The notes under the pieces are model-generated. The model saw only the letters and a program-made list of their open reading frames with translations, searched no databases and had not been told where the DNA came from. From contig DATKQI010000289.1 in the NCBI GenBank assembly GCA_035532755.1, positions 1 through 14,718 on the forward strand: a DNA stretch of 14,718 nucleotides, written 5' to 3'. A program made the translations under genes and the position numbers. Every line of letters begins with the position of its first letter. Position 1 is the first letter of the stretch. This DNA comes from DATKQI01 sp035532755. Its GTDB lineage: Bacteria > Pseudomonadota > Alphaproteobacteria > Acetobacterales > Acetobacteraceae. Shown here in pieces: positions 1-6,603 of the stretch.

Positions 1-671
1 AGCCCGTCATAAGCGGGATCGCCCGCCGCGTAGCCGAACCGATGGCGATAGGAATGCACCACCACATCCACGAAATCCGGATTGTCGAACGAGGCCGCGC
101 TGCGCGCGAACGTCGTCTCGTCGAAGTTCCAGGCCGGAGACCACAGCCGCCACAGCAGCCGGCACACGCCCCGCCGGTCGGCCTGCAAGGCGGCGCGGCC
201 GCGTTCGCTGTGGAAATAGTACTGATACCAGAACCGGTATTCCTGCTCCGGCGCCAGCGGCACCGCCGATCCGGCGATGTCCTGGATGTTGTATCCGCCG
301 ATGCTCACCAGCCCGCTCACCCGCTCCGGCCATAGTGCGGCGACGATGCAGGCTGCGCGCCCGCCCCAATCGTAACCCGCGAGCACCGCACGCGGGATGC
401 CGAGCGCATCCAGCAGCGCCAGCAGGTCCGCCCCAAGAGCGGCCTGCTGGCCTGAGCGCATCGTGCCTTCGGACAGGAACCGGGTCGGCCCGTAGCCGCG
501 CAAGTACGGCACGATCACCCGGCACCCGGCGGCGACGAGGCCGGGAACCACGCCATCAAAGGCGCGCGGATCGTAGGGAAACCCGTGCATCAGCAGCACC
601 GGCCGCCCGTCCCCCGGCCCGGTTTCCTCGTAGCCGATGTCGAGCACCCGCGTGCGTGCATGCTTCAGCAT
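1..671 (-). CDS. alpha/beta hydrolase (epoxide hydrolase/haloalkane dehalogenase-like), 3' end cut by window edge
   Basis: Reading the minus strand from ATG at 671 gives 223 residues without a stop to the window edge. The N-terminal half is a classic alpha/beta-hydrolase fold: HGFP oxyanion-hole motif at residues 29-32, and the nucleophile elbow A-G-Y-D-W-G-G at 98-104 with Asp101 as nucleophile. An Asp rather than Ser nucleophile is known from the epoxide hydrolase and haloalkane dehalogenase branch, which hydrolyses through an alkyl-enzyme ester. A Tyr/Trp-rich cap segment (about 145-155) and a SYRHRFGYA segment (207-215) follow. The distal catalytic acid and His lie beyond the edge. The ATG overlaps the end of the transporter gene by 7 nt, so the two are probably translationally coupled. 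The substrate cannot be told. The cytoplasm is the likely location because no signal peptide is visible. Confidence 0.85.
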   Translation of the reverse strand, partial: MLKHARTRVLDIGYEETGPGDGRPVLLMHGFPYDPRAFDGVVPGLVAAGCRVIVPYLRGYGPTRFLSEGTMRSGQQAALGADLLALLDALGIPRAVLAGYDWGGRAACIVAALWPERVSGLVSIGGYNIQDIAGSAVPLAPEQEYRFWYQYYFHSERGRAALQADRRGVCRLLWRLWSPAWNFDETTFARSAASFDNPDFVDVVVHSYRHRFGYAAGDPAYDG

Positions 672-1630
672 CGGGCCGGCTTTCGCACCCTTCGCGCCGG
701 CCGGTTCACCACGTAGATGCCGCCCGCGATCAAGGCCACCGCCGCCCCCAGCGTCGGCCCCACATGATCGCCCAGCAGCAGCGCGCCGAATCCCACGCCC
801 AGCACGGGTGCCAGGAACGAGAACGAGGACAGCAGCGAGGCCGGATAGCGCATCATCAGCCAGAACCACGCCACGTAGCTCGCGAATGCGACGAGCACGA
901 TCTGATAGGCCAGCGCCCCCAGCACCAGCCAGTCCGCATGCGCGATTCCCCGCTCGCCCATCAGCAGCGAGGCCGGCAGCAGCATCACCGCGGACACGCC
1001 GAGCTGGTAGAACAGCGTCTTCTCCGCGCGGATCGCCACCAGCCGCGTGCCCTTCACCACCAGCGTCGTCGCGCCCCACAGCATGGCGGACATCAGACAC
1101 AGCCCGTCGCCCAGCAGCGTGCCGTGCGCGGCGGTGGTGTGCAGCCCGTCGGCGAAGGCCAGCAGCAGCCCGGCGAAGGCGGCGGCGAGCCCCGCCAGCT
1201 TCATCGGGCTCAGCCGGTCATCCGGCAGGAACAGATGCGCCCCGATCGCCACCCAGAACGGCGCGCTGTAGAGGAACACCACGCCGCGCGAGACGGTGGT
1301 GAGATCGAGCCCGACGTAGAACAGCAGGAACTCCACGCCGAACAGCGCCCCGACGGCAAGCCCCGGCCACAGCGATCCATCGCGGTCGAGCAGCGGAATG
1401 CGCCGCGCGCGCATCCAGCACAGCAGCAGCACGCCCGCTCCCGCCGAGCGCAGCCCGGCTTGCAGCACCGGCGGAATCCCGGCCTCCGCCACCTTGATCG
1501 CCACCTGGTTCAGGCCCCAGCACACGCACAGCGCCACCATCACCGAAACCGCGAGCGGATCGAGGGCTGGCTTTGCTTCTATCGGCGCAAACCGGCCTTG
1601 TGCCGCCGCCGCGATGCTATCGGATGCCAT
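665..1630 (-). CDS. EamA/DMT-superfamily transporter, 10 membrane helices
   Basis: A 321-residue protein made of two repeated halves, the typical layout of drug/metabolite transporters with two EamA domains (roughly residues 28-160 and 172-308). Hydrophobic segments of about 20 residues alternate with short loops. Family-typical stretches include CWGLNQVAIK near residues 37-46, the VSRGVVFLYSAPFWVAIGA region at 113-131, and FLAPVLGVGFGALLLGD at 272-288 near the end of the second half. Members export or exchange amino acids, nucleosides or other small metabolites across the inner membrane; the substrate here is unknown. Its ATG lies 14 nt inside the end of the upstream SGNH gene and its stop overlaps the alpha/beta hydrolase start, so it sits in the middle of a tightly coupled operon. 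The C-terminus is Arg/Lys-rich, consistent with a cytoplasmic tail. Confidence 0.92.
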   Translation of the reverse strand: MASDSIAAAAQGRFAPIEAKPALDPLAVSVMVALCVCWGLNQVAIKVAEAGIPPVLQAGLRSAGAGVLLLCWMRARRIPLLDRDGSLWPGLAVGALFGVEFLLFYVGLDLTTVSRGVVFLYSAPFWVAIGAHLFLPDDRLSPMKLAGLAAAFAGLLLAFADGLHTTAAHGTLLGDGLCLMSAMLWGATTLVVKGTRLVAIRAEKTLFYQLGVSAVMLLPASLLMGERGIAHADWLVLGALAYQIVLVAFASYVAWFWLMMRYPASLLSSFSFLAPVLGVGFGALLLGDHVGPTLGAAVALIAGGIYVVNRPARRVRKPARC

Positions 1631-2330
1631 CGATCACCATTCGCGCCAGCGCGCGCCCCACACAAACATTCAACAGATGCACCACCGCCAGCCGCCGCGC
1701 CCGCGTCCCGGCGGCGTCAAGATCGAGTGCCGGCGTATCGGCCCAGTCCTGCGTCAGCTCGAAGCGATGGAACAGCGCCACGCCCGGCAGCAGCGCGACC
1801 GTCTGCATCGCGTCCAGATACGGCTGCAGGTCGGTCTCGGTGACAAGGAAGCGGCTGAATCGCGGCTCGATCAGGATCAGGTCCGCGCCCTGGCCCGCGG
1901 CATCCGCCGCCACCTCGGCCAGCCGGTCCTGGAAACCGGCGGGATCCACATTGTCCAGCGCCTCCACCGTGCCGGTCTGCCACAGCACCAGCGCCGCCTT
2001 GCGCCGGACCAGCCCACGGCGGATCGTCACCGCCCCGCCGGCCACGGTCATCCCGCGCCGCGTCCGCAGCCGCAGATTGATGGACAGCCCGGGCTGCTGC
2101 GCCCGCAGCCGCGCGACCATCTGCGCCGGATAGCCGCGAACCATGTTCGGCGCACCCACCGCCAGGATATCGAGCCGGCCGGCCCGGATCGCCGCCTGCA
2201 CATGCGGCAGCGGCACGGCGTCCGCGGCCAGATCGGCCATCGCCGGGCAGTCGGCGGCGGCCTGCGGCGAACCGGCCAGCACCAGCACGATTGCGCACAG
2301 GATTGGCATGAACCGGGTCCGAATCCGCAT
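1617..2330 (-). CDS. secreted SGNH/GDSL-fold protein with degenerate catalytic residues, OpgC partner
   Basis: 237 residues. An Arg-containing N-terminus and hydrophobic stretch (8-20) ending in AAA-D form a likely signal peptide with cleavage near residue 26, so the protein should act in the periplasm. The body follows the SGNH-hydrolase layout: first strand LDILAVG (53-59), the WQTGT block at 117-121, the DVDP-like NVDPAGF segment (127-133), the LILIEPRFS segment (151-159), the GVALFHRFELTQDW stretch (183-196), and a C-terminal His218. Active relatives carry a Ser after the first strand, an Asn after GT, and Asp a few residues before the His. Here these positions read Ala60, Val122 and Ala215. 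This alignment is by eye. The start lies 1 nt after the stop of the OpgC-like gene, which indicates coupled translation and a shared job. It could be a non-catalytic binding or acyl-carrier partner. Confidence 0.7.
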   Translation of the reverse strand: MRIRTRFMPILCAIVLVLAGSPQAAADCPAMADLAADAVPLPHVQAAIRAGRLDILAVGAPNMVRGYPAQMVARLRAQQPGLSINLRLRTRRGMTVAGGAVTIRRGLVRRKAALVLWQTGTVEALDNVDPAGFQDRLAEVAADAAGQGADLILIEPRFSRFLVTETDLQPYLDAMQTVALLPGVALFHRFELTQDWADTPALDLDAAGTRARRLAVVHLLNVCVGRALARMVIDGIR

Positions 2331-2331
2331 C

Positions 2332-3474
2332 TCAGCCGCCCCCCGGCCTGGCGGCCACCGGCCCCCTTGGCTTGGTCTCGGCCCCCTTCGCGCGGTACCA
2401 CGCCCCGAGTGCCGCGACCCCCAGCAGCCCGGCCGCGCCGGCTGCGTTGATCAGGATCTGCATCGGCCAGCCGCCCCACCGCTCCAGCGCCAGCCGGCCG
2501 AGGAACGCGAGAAAGATGCCGGAGCAGAACACCGGCAACCCGTGCTGGCCCACCAGCACCAGCGGGGATGCCGCCGGCGCGTTCACCCACCGCGCGCCGG
2601 CCGGCACCAGCCGGACGGTCAGCCATGTCAGGGCCAGGATGGAGATCAGCCGGAACGGATGCATCCCGCCCTTGTCGATCCGCAGGATCACCCGGGCGAT
2701 CGGCAGCGGCACATGCACGCGCAGATCGGGCCGGTGCCATGTCACCAGCAGGATGGCCGCACCGATCAGCAGCAGCAGCACCGCCAGCGCGTCCACCCAC
2801 CGCCGGTCCAGCCGCGTCGGCAGATGCAGGTGCCCCCGGCCCATCAGCACGCCAAGGACGAACAGGAACTGCCAGGTCAGCGGGTTGAAGAACCAGCCCC
2901 CGCCGCGCCAGGTGGGCAGGTTCCACCCGAAGCTGCGCGCGGCCACATACAGCGCGAACGAGCACACCGCCAGCACCGCCGGCCGGCGCAGCAGCGGCAG
3001 GGCGAACGCGAAGCCCGCCATGATGGCGATATACATCGGCAGCACGTTCAGATAGGCCGGCTGGTAGCGCAGGGTGAGCGCATCCAGCAGCGCGCGATAG
3101 GGCGCCTGGCTCAGCGGGTCCAGCCCGATCTCCTCCAGGTAGCTTGCCTTGTCGAGCGCGGCGGCGGCGTAGCCGACCTGGCTTGCGAACACCACGAACA
3201 GGAAGATGTGCGCCACGTACAGCAGCCACACCCGCTTCATCACGTCCGCCGCGGCGAACAGCCAGCCGTGCCGATCCTGCGTGCGGCCGTAGGTCAGCCC
3301 GGCGGCGAAGCCGGCCAGCAGCACGAACACCTCGGTCGCGTCGTTCAGCACGTAGTTGCGCAGGGTGAACGCGTTCAGCACATCGCCTGGAATGTGGTCC
3401 AGCAGGATGAACCATAGGGCGACGCCACGGAAGAAATCGACGCGCAGGTCGCGATTCCGCCGGACCAGTTCCAT
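2332..3474 (-). CDS. OpgC-like integral membrane acyltransferase
   Basis: 380 residues from ATG at 3474, close to the length of E. coli OpgC. The protein opens with R-D-L-R-V-D-F-F-R-G (8-17), followed by helix 1 containing LLDHIPG (24-30) with His27. This is the hallmark start of the OpgC/acyltransferase-3-like superfamily. About ten hydrophobic segments follow, and a NPLTWQFLFVLG stretch is at 197-208. Known OpgC transfers succinyl groups from the cytoplasm to osmoregulated periplasmic glucans at the inner membrane; the true donor and acceptor here are unknown. A longer reading from TTG at 3510 adds 12 residues that look unlike the family, so the ATG was preferred, though neither has a clear ribosome binding site. 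The gene starts 42 nt after the synthase-family gene and ends 1 nt before the SGNH gene. Confidence 0.88.
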   Translation of the reverse strand: MELVRRNRDLRVDFFRGVALWFILLDHIPGDVLNAFTLRNYVLNDATEVFVLLAGFAAGLTYGRTQDRHGWLFAAADVMKRVWLLYVAHIFLFVVFASQVGYAAAALDKASYLEEIGLDPLSQAPYRALLDALTLRYQPAYLNVLPMYIAIMAGFAFALPLLRRPAVLAVCSFALYVAARSFGWNLPTWRGGGWFFNPLTWQFLFVLGVLMGRGHLHLPTRLDRRWVDALAVLLLLIGAAILLVTWHRPDLRVHVPLPIARVILRIDKGGMHPFRLISILALTWLTVRLVPAGARWVNAPAASPLVLVGQHGLPVFCSGIFLAFLGRLALERWGGWPMQILINAAGAAGLLGVAALGAWYRAKGAETKPRGPVAARPGGG

Positions 3475-3516
3475 GCGCCCATACGTTGCCGAAAACGCCA
3501 GGCCGCGCAATCGCGG

Positions 3517-4302
3517 TCAGATCCGGGCCGCCAGCCCCGCGATCGTCACCGCCAGCCGATCGGCCAGCCCGCGCGGCCGGACGCGCCCCGCCCCCCGCCG
3601 CAAATCCCGCCGGGCAAGCACCGCCGGCAGCGCCGCTGCGATCAGGGTTCGGCCCGGCCTGAAACCGCGCGCCGCATGCAGCCACGCGATCCCCTCGCGG
3701 GCCAGCGTCTCCAGCACCGGCCGCAGCGCGGGCGATACGGGATTTGCCATCGCCGCCTCCGGGCTCAGCCCCGCATCGCGCAGCAGCGTCTCCGGCAGCA
3801 GGCAGCGCCCCTGCCGCGCCACGGCCCCCAAGCTGCGCAACACCCCGGCCGCTCCGTAGGCGCCACCCAGCAGCCGCAACATCTCCCGATCGCGCTCGCC
3901 GCCGCCCAGCGCCCGCCCGGCCGCCGCCGCAATGGCGCCGGCGGTGCCGAGCACATAGGCCCGCCAGGCGTCGAGGTCGGGGATCGCGGCCTCCGCCTCG
4001 ATCTCCCGCGCATCGATCAGCCCGAGCAGATCGGCCCGATCGAGCGCGCCGGATGCGAGGGCGGCGGCCAGCGGCTCCGCCACCTCGTGCCGCCGTGGTG
4101 CACCCTCCACCACCTCCCGCCACCAGTGCAGGCGGATCAGCACAAGCCCGGGCTCCGAGGCCACTTCCCGGGCACGGGCCAGTTCGTGATTGAAGGCATA
4201 GAGCGCGAACAGCGCCTCCCGCCGTTCGGCCGGGGCGAACAGCGCGGTCAGGAACCGATCGGGGTCATGGCGACGCACCAGCGCGCCCGGCGGCGAGAGC
4301 AT
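3517..4302 (-). CDS. squalene/phytoene synthase-family protein, NDUFAF6-like
   Basis: 261 residues from ATG at 4302; a GTG at 4335 would add 11. The helical isoprenyl-synthase fold is recognisable from ALYAFNHELARAREV (about 32-46), the LIRLHWWREVVEG stretch (56-68), LIDAREIE (95-102), and GAAGVLRSLGAVARQGRCLLP-like sequence at 150-170. True squalene and phytoene synthases have DXXXD clusters in the first and last of these; here both are lost (HELAR and RSLGA instead). That pattern, and the AFN-ELA wording, matches the branch containing the mitochondrial complex I assembly factor NDUFAF6. A role in respiratory complex assembly is therefore at least as likely as prenyl-lipid synthesis. In many alphaproteobacteria this gene follows yajC-secDF; here sodB and a protease-like gene stand between. 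It is divergent from sodB and heads the five-gene minus-strand run. Confidence 0.85.
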   Translation of the reverse strand: MLSPPGALVRRHDPDRFLTALFAPAERREALFALYAFNHELARAREVASEPGLVLIRLHWWREVVEGAPRRHEVAEPLAAALASGALDRADLLGLIDAREIEAEAAIPDLDAWRAYVLGTAGAIAAAAGRALGGGERDREMLRLLGGAYGAAGVLRSLGAVARQGRCLLPETLLRDAGLSPEAAMANPVSPALRPVLETLAREGIAWLHAARGFRPGRTLIAAALPAVLARRDLRRGAGRVRPRGLADRLAVTIAGLAARI

Positions 4303-4462
4303 CCGGCGCTGATGGCCCGGAATGGGCTGCGGCACAAGCGGCGGGCGCGATGCGCGCTTGACGGGCCTCCGCCGCGTTCATACCTCTGGCTGGCGGCCCA
4401 CATCTGGGCTGCCCCACGGGCATCGTGTATTTCAAAGCCGCAACAGAATCGGAGAACGCTCC
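4303..4462. promoter_or_regulatory. divergent intergenic region between the synthase-family gene and sodB
   Basis: This 160-nt spacer must hold the promoters for both flanking genes, unless the synthase gene starts at GTG 4335. On the plus strand TTGACG (4358-4363) is followed after 17 nt by TACCTC (4381-4386). The -35 is good but the -10 poor, so it is only a candidate sodB promoter with a leader of about 70 nt. No convincing operator dyad or riboswitch is visible. Confidence 0.3.
4451..4454 (+). promoter_or_regulatory. ribosome binding site of sodB
   Basis: GGAG lies 8 nt before ATG 4463. It decides the start: the open frame extends back to 4322, but only the 4463 ATG has this site and yields the canonical MAFELPALPY N-terminus. 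Confidence 0.8.
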
Positions 4463-5071
4463 ATGGCCTTCGAACTTCCCGCCCTCCCCTACGCCAAGAC
4501 CGCGCTCGCGTCCGCCGGCATGTGCGAGGAAACGCTGGAGCTGCACCACGGCAAGCACCACCAGGCCTATGTCACCGCGCTCAACGGCTTCGTGGAGAAG
4601 AACGACGCGCTGAAAGGCAAGTCGCTGGAGGAGATCGTGGCCTTCGCCCACGGCAAGGCCGATCTCGCGCCGGTGTTCAACAATGCCGGGCAGCACTGGA
4701 ACCACATCCTGTTCTGGCAGGCGATGGCCCCGCAGGGCGGCAAGATGCCCGGCGCGCTGGAGAAGAAGCTCACCGAGGATTTCGGCTCCGTCGCCCAGTT
4801 CAAGGATGCGTTCAAAGCCGCGGCCGTCGGCCAGTTCGGTTCCGGCTGGGCCTGGCTGATCCGGGACAAGAACGGCAAGCTCGTCGTCACGAAAACGCCG
4901 AACGGCTCCAACCCGCTCGCCACCGGCGAGGGCAAGGCCCTGCTCGGGTGCGATGTGTGGGAGCACAGCTACTACCTCGATTTCCGCAACCGCCGGCCGG
5001 ATTACGTGCAGAACTGGCTGGACAAGCTCGCGAATTACGAATTCGCCGAAGCCGCCCTGAAATCCGCCTGA
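4463..5071 (+). CDS. sodB: Fe-type superoxide dismutase
   Basis: 202 residues, normal length for the Fe/Mn superoxide dismutase family, which turns superoxide into oxygen and hydrogen peroxide. The N-terminal hairpin domain starts MAFELPALPYAK, and the metal ligands can be placed by motif: His28 in ELHHGKHH, His81 in NAGQHWNH, and Asp164 and His168 in LGCDVWEHSYY. Gln77, in the NNAGQ motif of the N-terminal domain, is the position that marks iron enzymes. Manganese enzymes instead carry Gln in the C-terminal domain, where this protein has GSNP. FGSGWAWL (125-132) is also family-typical. No signal peptide is present, so the enzyme is cytoplasmic. The gene is monocistronic, divergent from the synthase-family gene, and ends at a strong hairpin facing a convergent neighbour. 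Metal assignment is inferred from sequence only. Confidence 0.97.
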   Translation: MAFELPALPYAKTALASAGMCEETLELHHGKHHQAYVTALNGFVEKNDALKGKSLEEIVAFAHGKADLAPVFNNAGQHWNHILFWQAMAPQGGKMPGALEKKLTEDFGSVAQFKDAFKAAAVGQFGSGWAWLIRDKNGKLVVTKTPNGSNPLATGEGKALLGCDVWEHSYYLDFRNRRPDYVQNWLDKLANYEFAEAALKSA

Positions 5072-5088
5072 GCCCTTGCGAACCTGAC

Positions 5089-5111
5089 CCCGCCCGCGCG
5101 ACGCGGGCGGG
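5089..5111. terminator. GC-rich hairpin between convergent sodB and the retropepsin-like gene
   Basis: A perfect 10-bp stem, CCCGCCCGCG (5089-5098) and CGCGGGCGGG (5102-5111), closes a 3-nt loop. It starts 17 nt after the sodB stop and abuts the TGA (5114-5112) of the minus-strand gene, so it can serve both directions. No T-run follows on either strand, so efficiency as an intrinsic terminator is uncertain. Confidence 0.6.
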
Positions 5112-6074
5112 TCAACGCCCCGCGTTGGCGCGCAACGGGGTTGTCGGCGCGATGAACACCTGCCGCGTGGCGTAGGACAGCCACAGCCGCCGCGTCTTCA
5201 ACAGATCGATCCCGAGCAGCATGTCGCTGGACGGCAGGCCGCCATCCAGCACCGCGATGCGCCGGTGGCGGAAGGTTTCCCCGGCCGCCGTGAACGCCCC
5301 GAAGCGCTGCATGTACAGCCGCGCGCTTCCCTGCCCCGTACCGTGGGTCAGCGTGGAGGGATCGCCGCGCAGGGAAACCGGCGTCACGCCCACGGCCAAT
5401 GCCGCCTGCCGCGTGATCGTCGTCAACTGCGAACCCGTGTCCAGCGCGGCCTGCAACGGGCGGCCGTCCAGCCTCACGCCCAGCACCAGCCGGTTGTCGG
5501 CCAGGCGCCGCACCGGCAGCACGTTGCACGGGTGGCACCAGGGCGGCGTCATCGTCGGGCAGGGGGTCGGGCGATACAGGGTCAGCCGCCGCGCCGGCAG
5601 GTTCAGATCGACATCGTAAGCCGACAGGATGTCCGCCCCGGCGATGCCGTCCGGCTCCCCATGCGGCCACAGCGCGGGGGAGCCGAACCCGAAGCTGCCC
5701 ACGGCGACCTTCCGATCCGCCAGGATCAGCCCGCCCAGTTGCACCAGTTGCAGCCGTGCCGGCGTCATGTCCGCCGTCGCGCCCACCGCCGCCACGCGGT
5801 AGCTGTGGCGGAAATCCAGCGTCGCATCCAGCCGCCGCGCCGCCCCGGTGGTCAGGATGGTCACGCCGCTGCCGGTATCCAGCATCAGATGCGCCACCCG
5901 CCCGTTGATGCGCACCGCGATGATCGGCAGGTCGTTCCGCAGCGTGACGTGCAGCCGGGCCAGCCGATGCAGCCGGCAGGCGCCCGAGGCCAGAGCGGGA
6001 GACGGCGGCGCGGCGGCGCAGGCCGCCACCAGGGCCGCCAGCACCAGCCCGACGATCATCCGCACCTTGCGCAC
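5112..6074 (-). CDS. two-lobed retropepsin-like aspartic protease, probable lipoprotein
   Basis: 320 residues from GTG 6074, which has GAGG 8 nt upstream; an in-frame ATG at 6059 would drop the charged MRKVR start. The N-terminus (charged MRKVR, hydrophobic 7-18, then V-A-A-C with Cys19) looks like a lipobox, suggesting a lipid-anchored periplasmic protein. Two copies of the aspartyl-protease motif are present: LDTGSGVTIL (65-74) and LDTGSQLTTI (211-220). Each is followed by a retropepsin-like beta domain (about 50-168 and 195-308) with Gly-rich second-half motifs such as IAGADIL (144-150) and LLGIDLL (287-292). The lobes are joined by a Cys/Pro-rich linker with Cys172, Cys180 and Cys183. Retropepsins usually need two chains, but here one chain supplies both catalytic Asp residues (66 and 212), as in pepsins. 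The substrate is unknown. The gene lies downstream of yajC and converges on sodB. Confidence 0.88.
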   Translation of the reverse strand: MRKVRMIVGLVLAALVAACAAAPPSPALASGACRLHRLARLHVTLRNDLPIIAVRINGRVAHLMLDTGSGVTILTTGAARRLDATLDFRHSYRVAAVGATADMTPARLQLVQLGGLILADRKVAVGSFGFGSPALWPHGEPDGIAGADILSAYDVDLNLPARRLTLYRPTPCPTMTPPWCHPCNVLPVRRLADNRLVLGVRLDGRPLQAALDTGSQLTTITRQAALAVGVTPVSLRGDPSTLTHGTGQGSARLYMQRFGAFTAAGETFRHRRIAVLDGGLPSSDMLLGIDLLKTRRLWLSYATRQVFIAPTTPLRANAGR

Positions 6075-6082
6075 CGCTCAAG

Positions 6083-6086
6083 CCTC
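6083..6086 (-). promoter_or_regulatory. ribosome binding site choosing GTG start of the retropepsin-like gene
   Basis: GAGG on the minus strand lies 8 nt before GTG 6074. It favours this start over the later ATG 6059. Confidence 0.5.
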
Positions 6087-6100
6087 GCAGGAAGACTGCC

Positions 6101-6121
6101 GGCCGGAAGGGTCACCCGGCC
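6101..6121. terminator. inverted repeat downstream of yajC
   Basis: GGCCGG (6101-6106) and CCGGCC (6116-6121) form a 6-bp stem around a 9-nt loop, between the yajC stop and the next minus-strand gene. It lacks a T-run, so attenuation or termination after yajC is only a possibility. Confidence 0.3.
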
Positions 6122-6141
6122 TGTCTGATGTGGAGGCCAGC

Positions 6142-6513
6142 CTACTCCTTCGCCACCGCCTTCGCGTCGTTCGCCGCCTTCGGCTTGATCACGTTCGTGA
6201 TCGTCTCGCGCAGCACGGTCACCCGCACGTTCTGCGCGATCTCCACCTCGATCTCGTTCGATTCCTTCGTCACCCTGGTCACCAGCGCCAGAATGCCCCC
6301 GGCGGTGACGACGCGGTCCCCGCGCTTCAGATCGCCCAGCGTGCGCTTCAGATCCTTCTGCCGCTGCTGCTGCGGGCGGATGAGCAGGAAGTAGAACACC
6401 GCGAAGATCAGGATCAGCGGCGCGAACTGGGTCAGCGTCCCCAGGGAGCCGGCGATGCCGCCAGTGGCGGCCTGGGCATAGGCAGGGGAGATCAGCACGG
6501 GGAAGAGCGACAT
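6142..6513 (-). CDS. yajC: preprotein translocase accessory subunit YajC
   Basis: 123 residues from ATG 6513. A short N-terminus containing ISPAYAQA (8-15), a single membrane helix (about 28-46), then R-P-Q-Q-Q-R-Q-K (46-53) and the cytoplasmic domain with LKRGDRVVTAGGI (62-74) are the signature of YajC. This is the small inner-membrane partner of SecD and SecF in Sec protein export. A longer frame opens at ATG 6552, but that codon falls within the predicted -10 element, so it cannot be the start if that promoter is used. YajC is normally the first gene of yajC-secD-secF; here neither secD nor secF follows. The next minus-strand gene, 67 nt away, is the retropepsin-like lipoprotein. The C-terminal tail is Lys/Ala-rich. 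Confidence 0.95.
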   Translation of the reverse strand: MSLFPVLISPAYAQAATGGIAGSLGTLTQFAPLILIFAVFYFLLIRPQQQRQKDLKRTLGDLKRGDRVVTAGGILALVTRVTKESNEIEVEIAQNVRVTVLRETITNVIKPKAANDAKAVAKE

Positions 6514-6547
6514 CTGGGGGGTTCCGGGTTGCGGTGAGGTGCGGGGG

Positions 6548-6575
6548 ACCATAGTTTCCGCCCCCTTGGCGTCAA
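6548..6575 (-). promoter_or_regulatory. sigma70-like promoter of yajC
   Basis: On the minus strand TTGACG (6575-6570) is separated by 16 nt from TATGGT (6553-6548). The start of transcription would fall near 6541, about 28 nt before the yajC ATG at 6513. This is a 5/6 plus 4/6 match at an almost ideal distance. Confidence 0.55.
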
Positions 6576-6603
6576 GTCACCCCACCGAGCGGACCCCTGC
6601 CCC

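Noticed and set aside
7..525. 172-codon minus-strand frame at the left end
   Set aside because: The alpha/beta hydrolase in another frame of the same strand has intact HGFP and GYDWGG motifs; this one is its shifted shadow.
2048..4123. A 691-codon minus-strand frame across three genes
   Set aside because: It is the shifted frame of the synthase, OpgC and SGNH genes, with a Gly/Ala/Arg-rich low-complexity product.
6529..6557. Plus-strand TTGCGG-N17-TAGTTT as a DUF815 promoter
   Set aside because: Both hexamers match poorly, well below the quality of the opposing yajC promoter.
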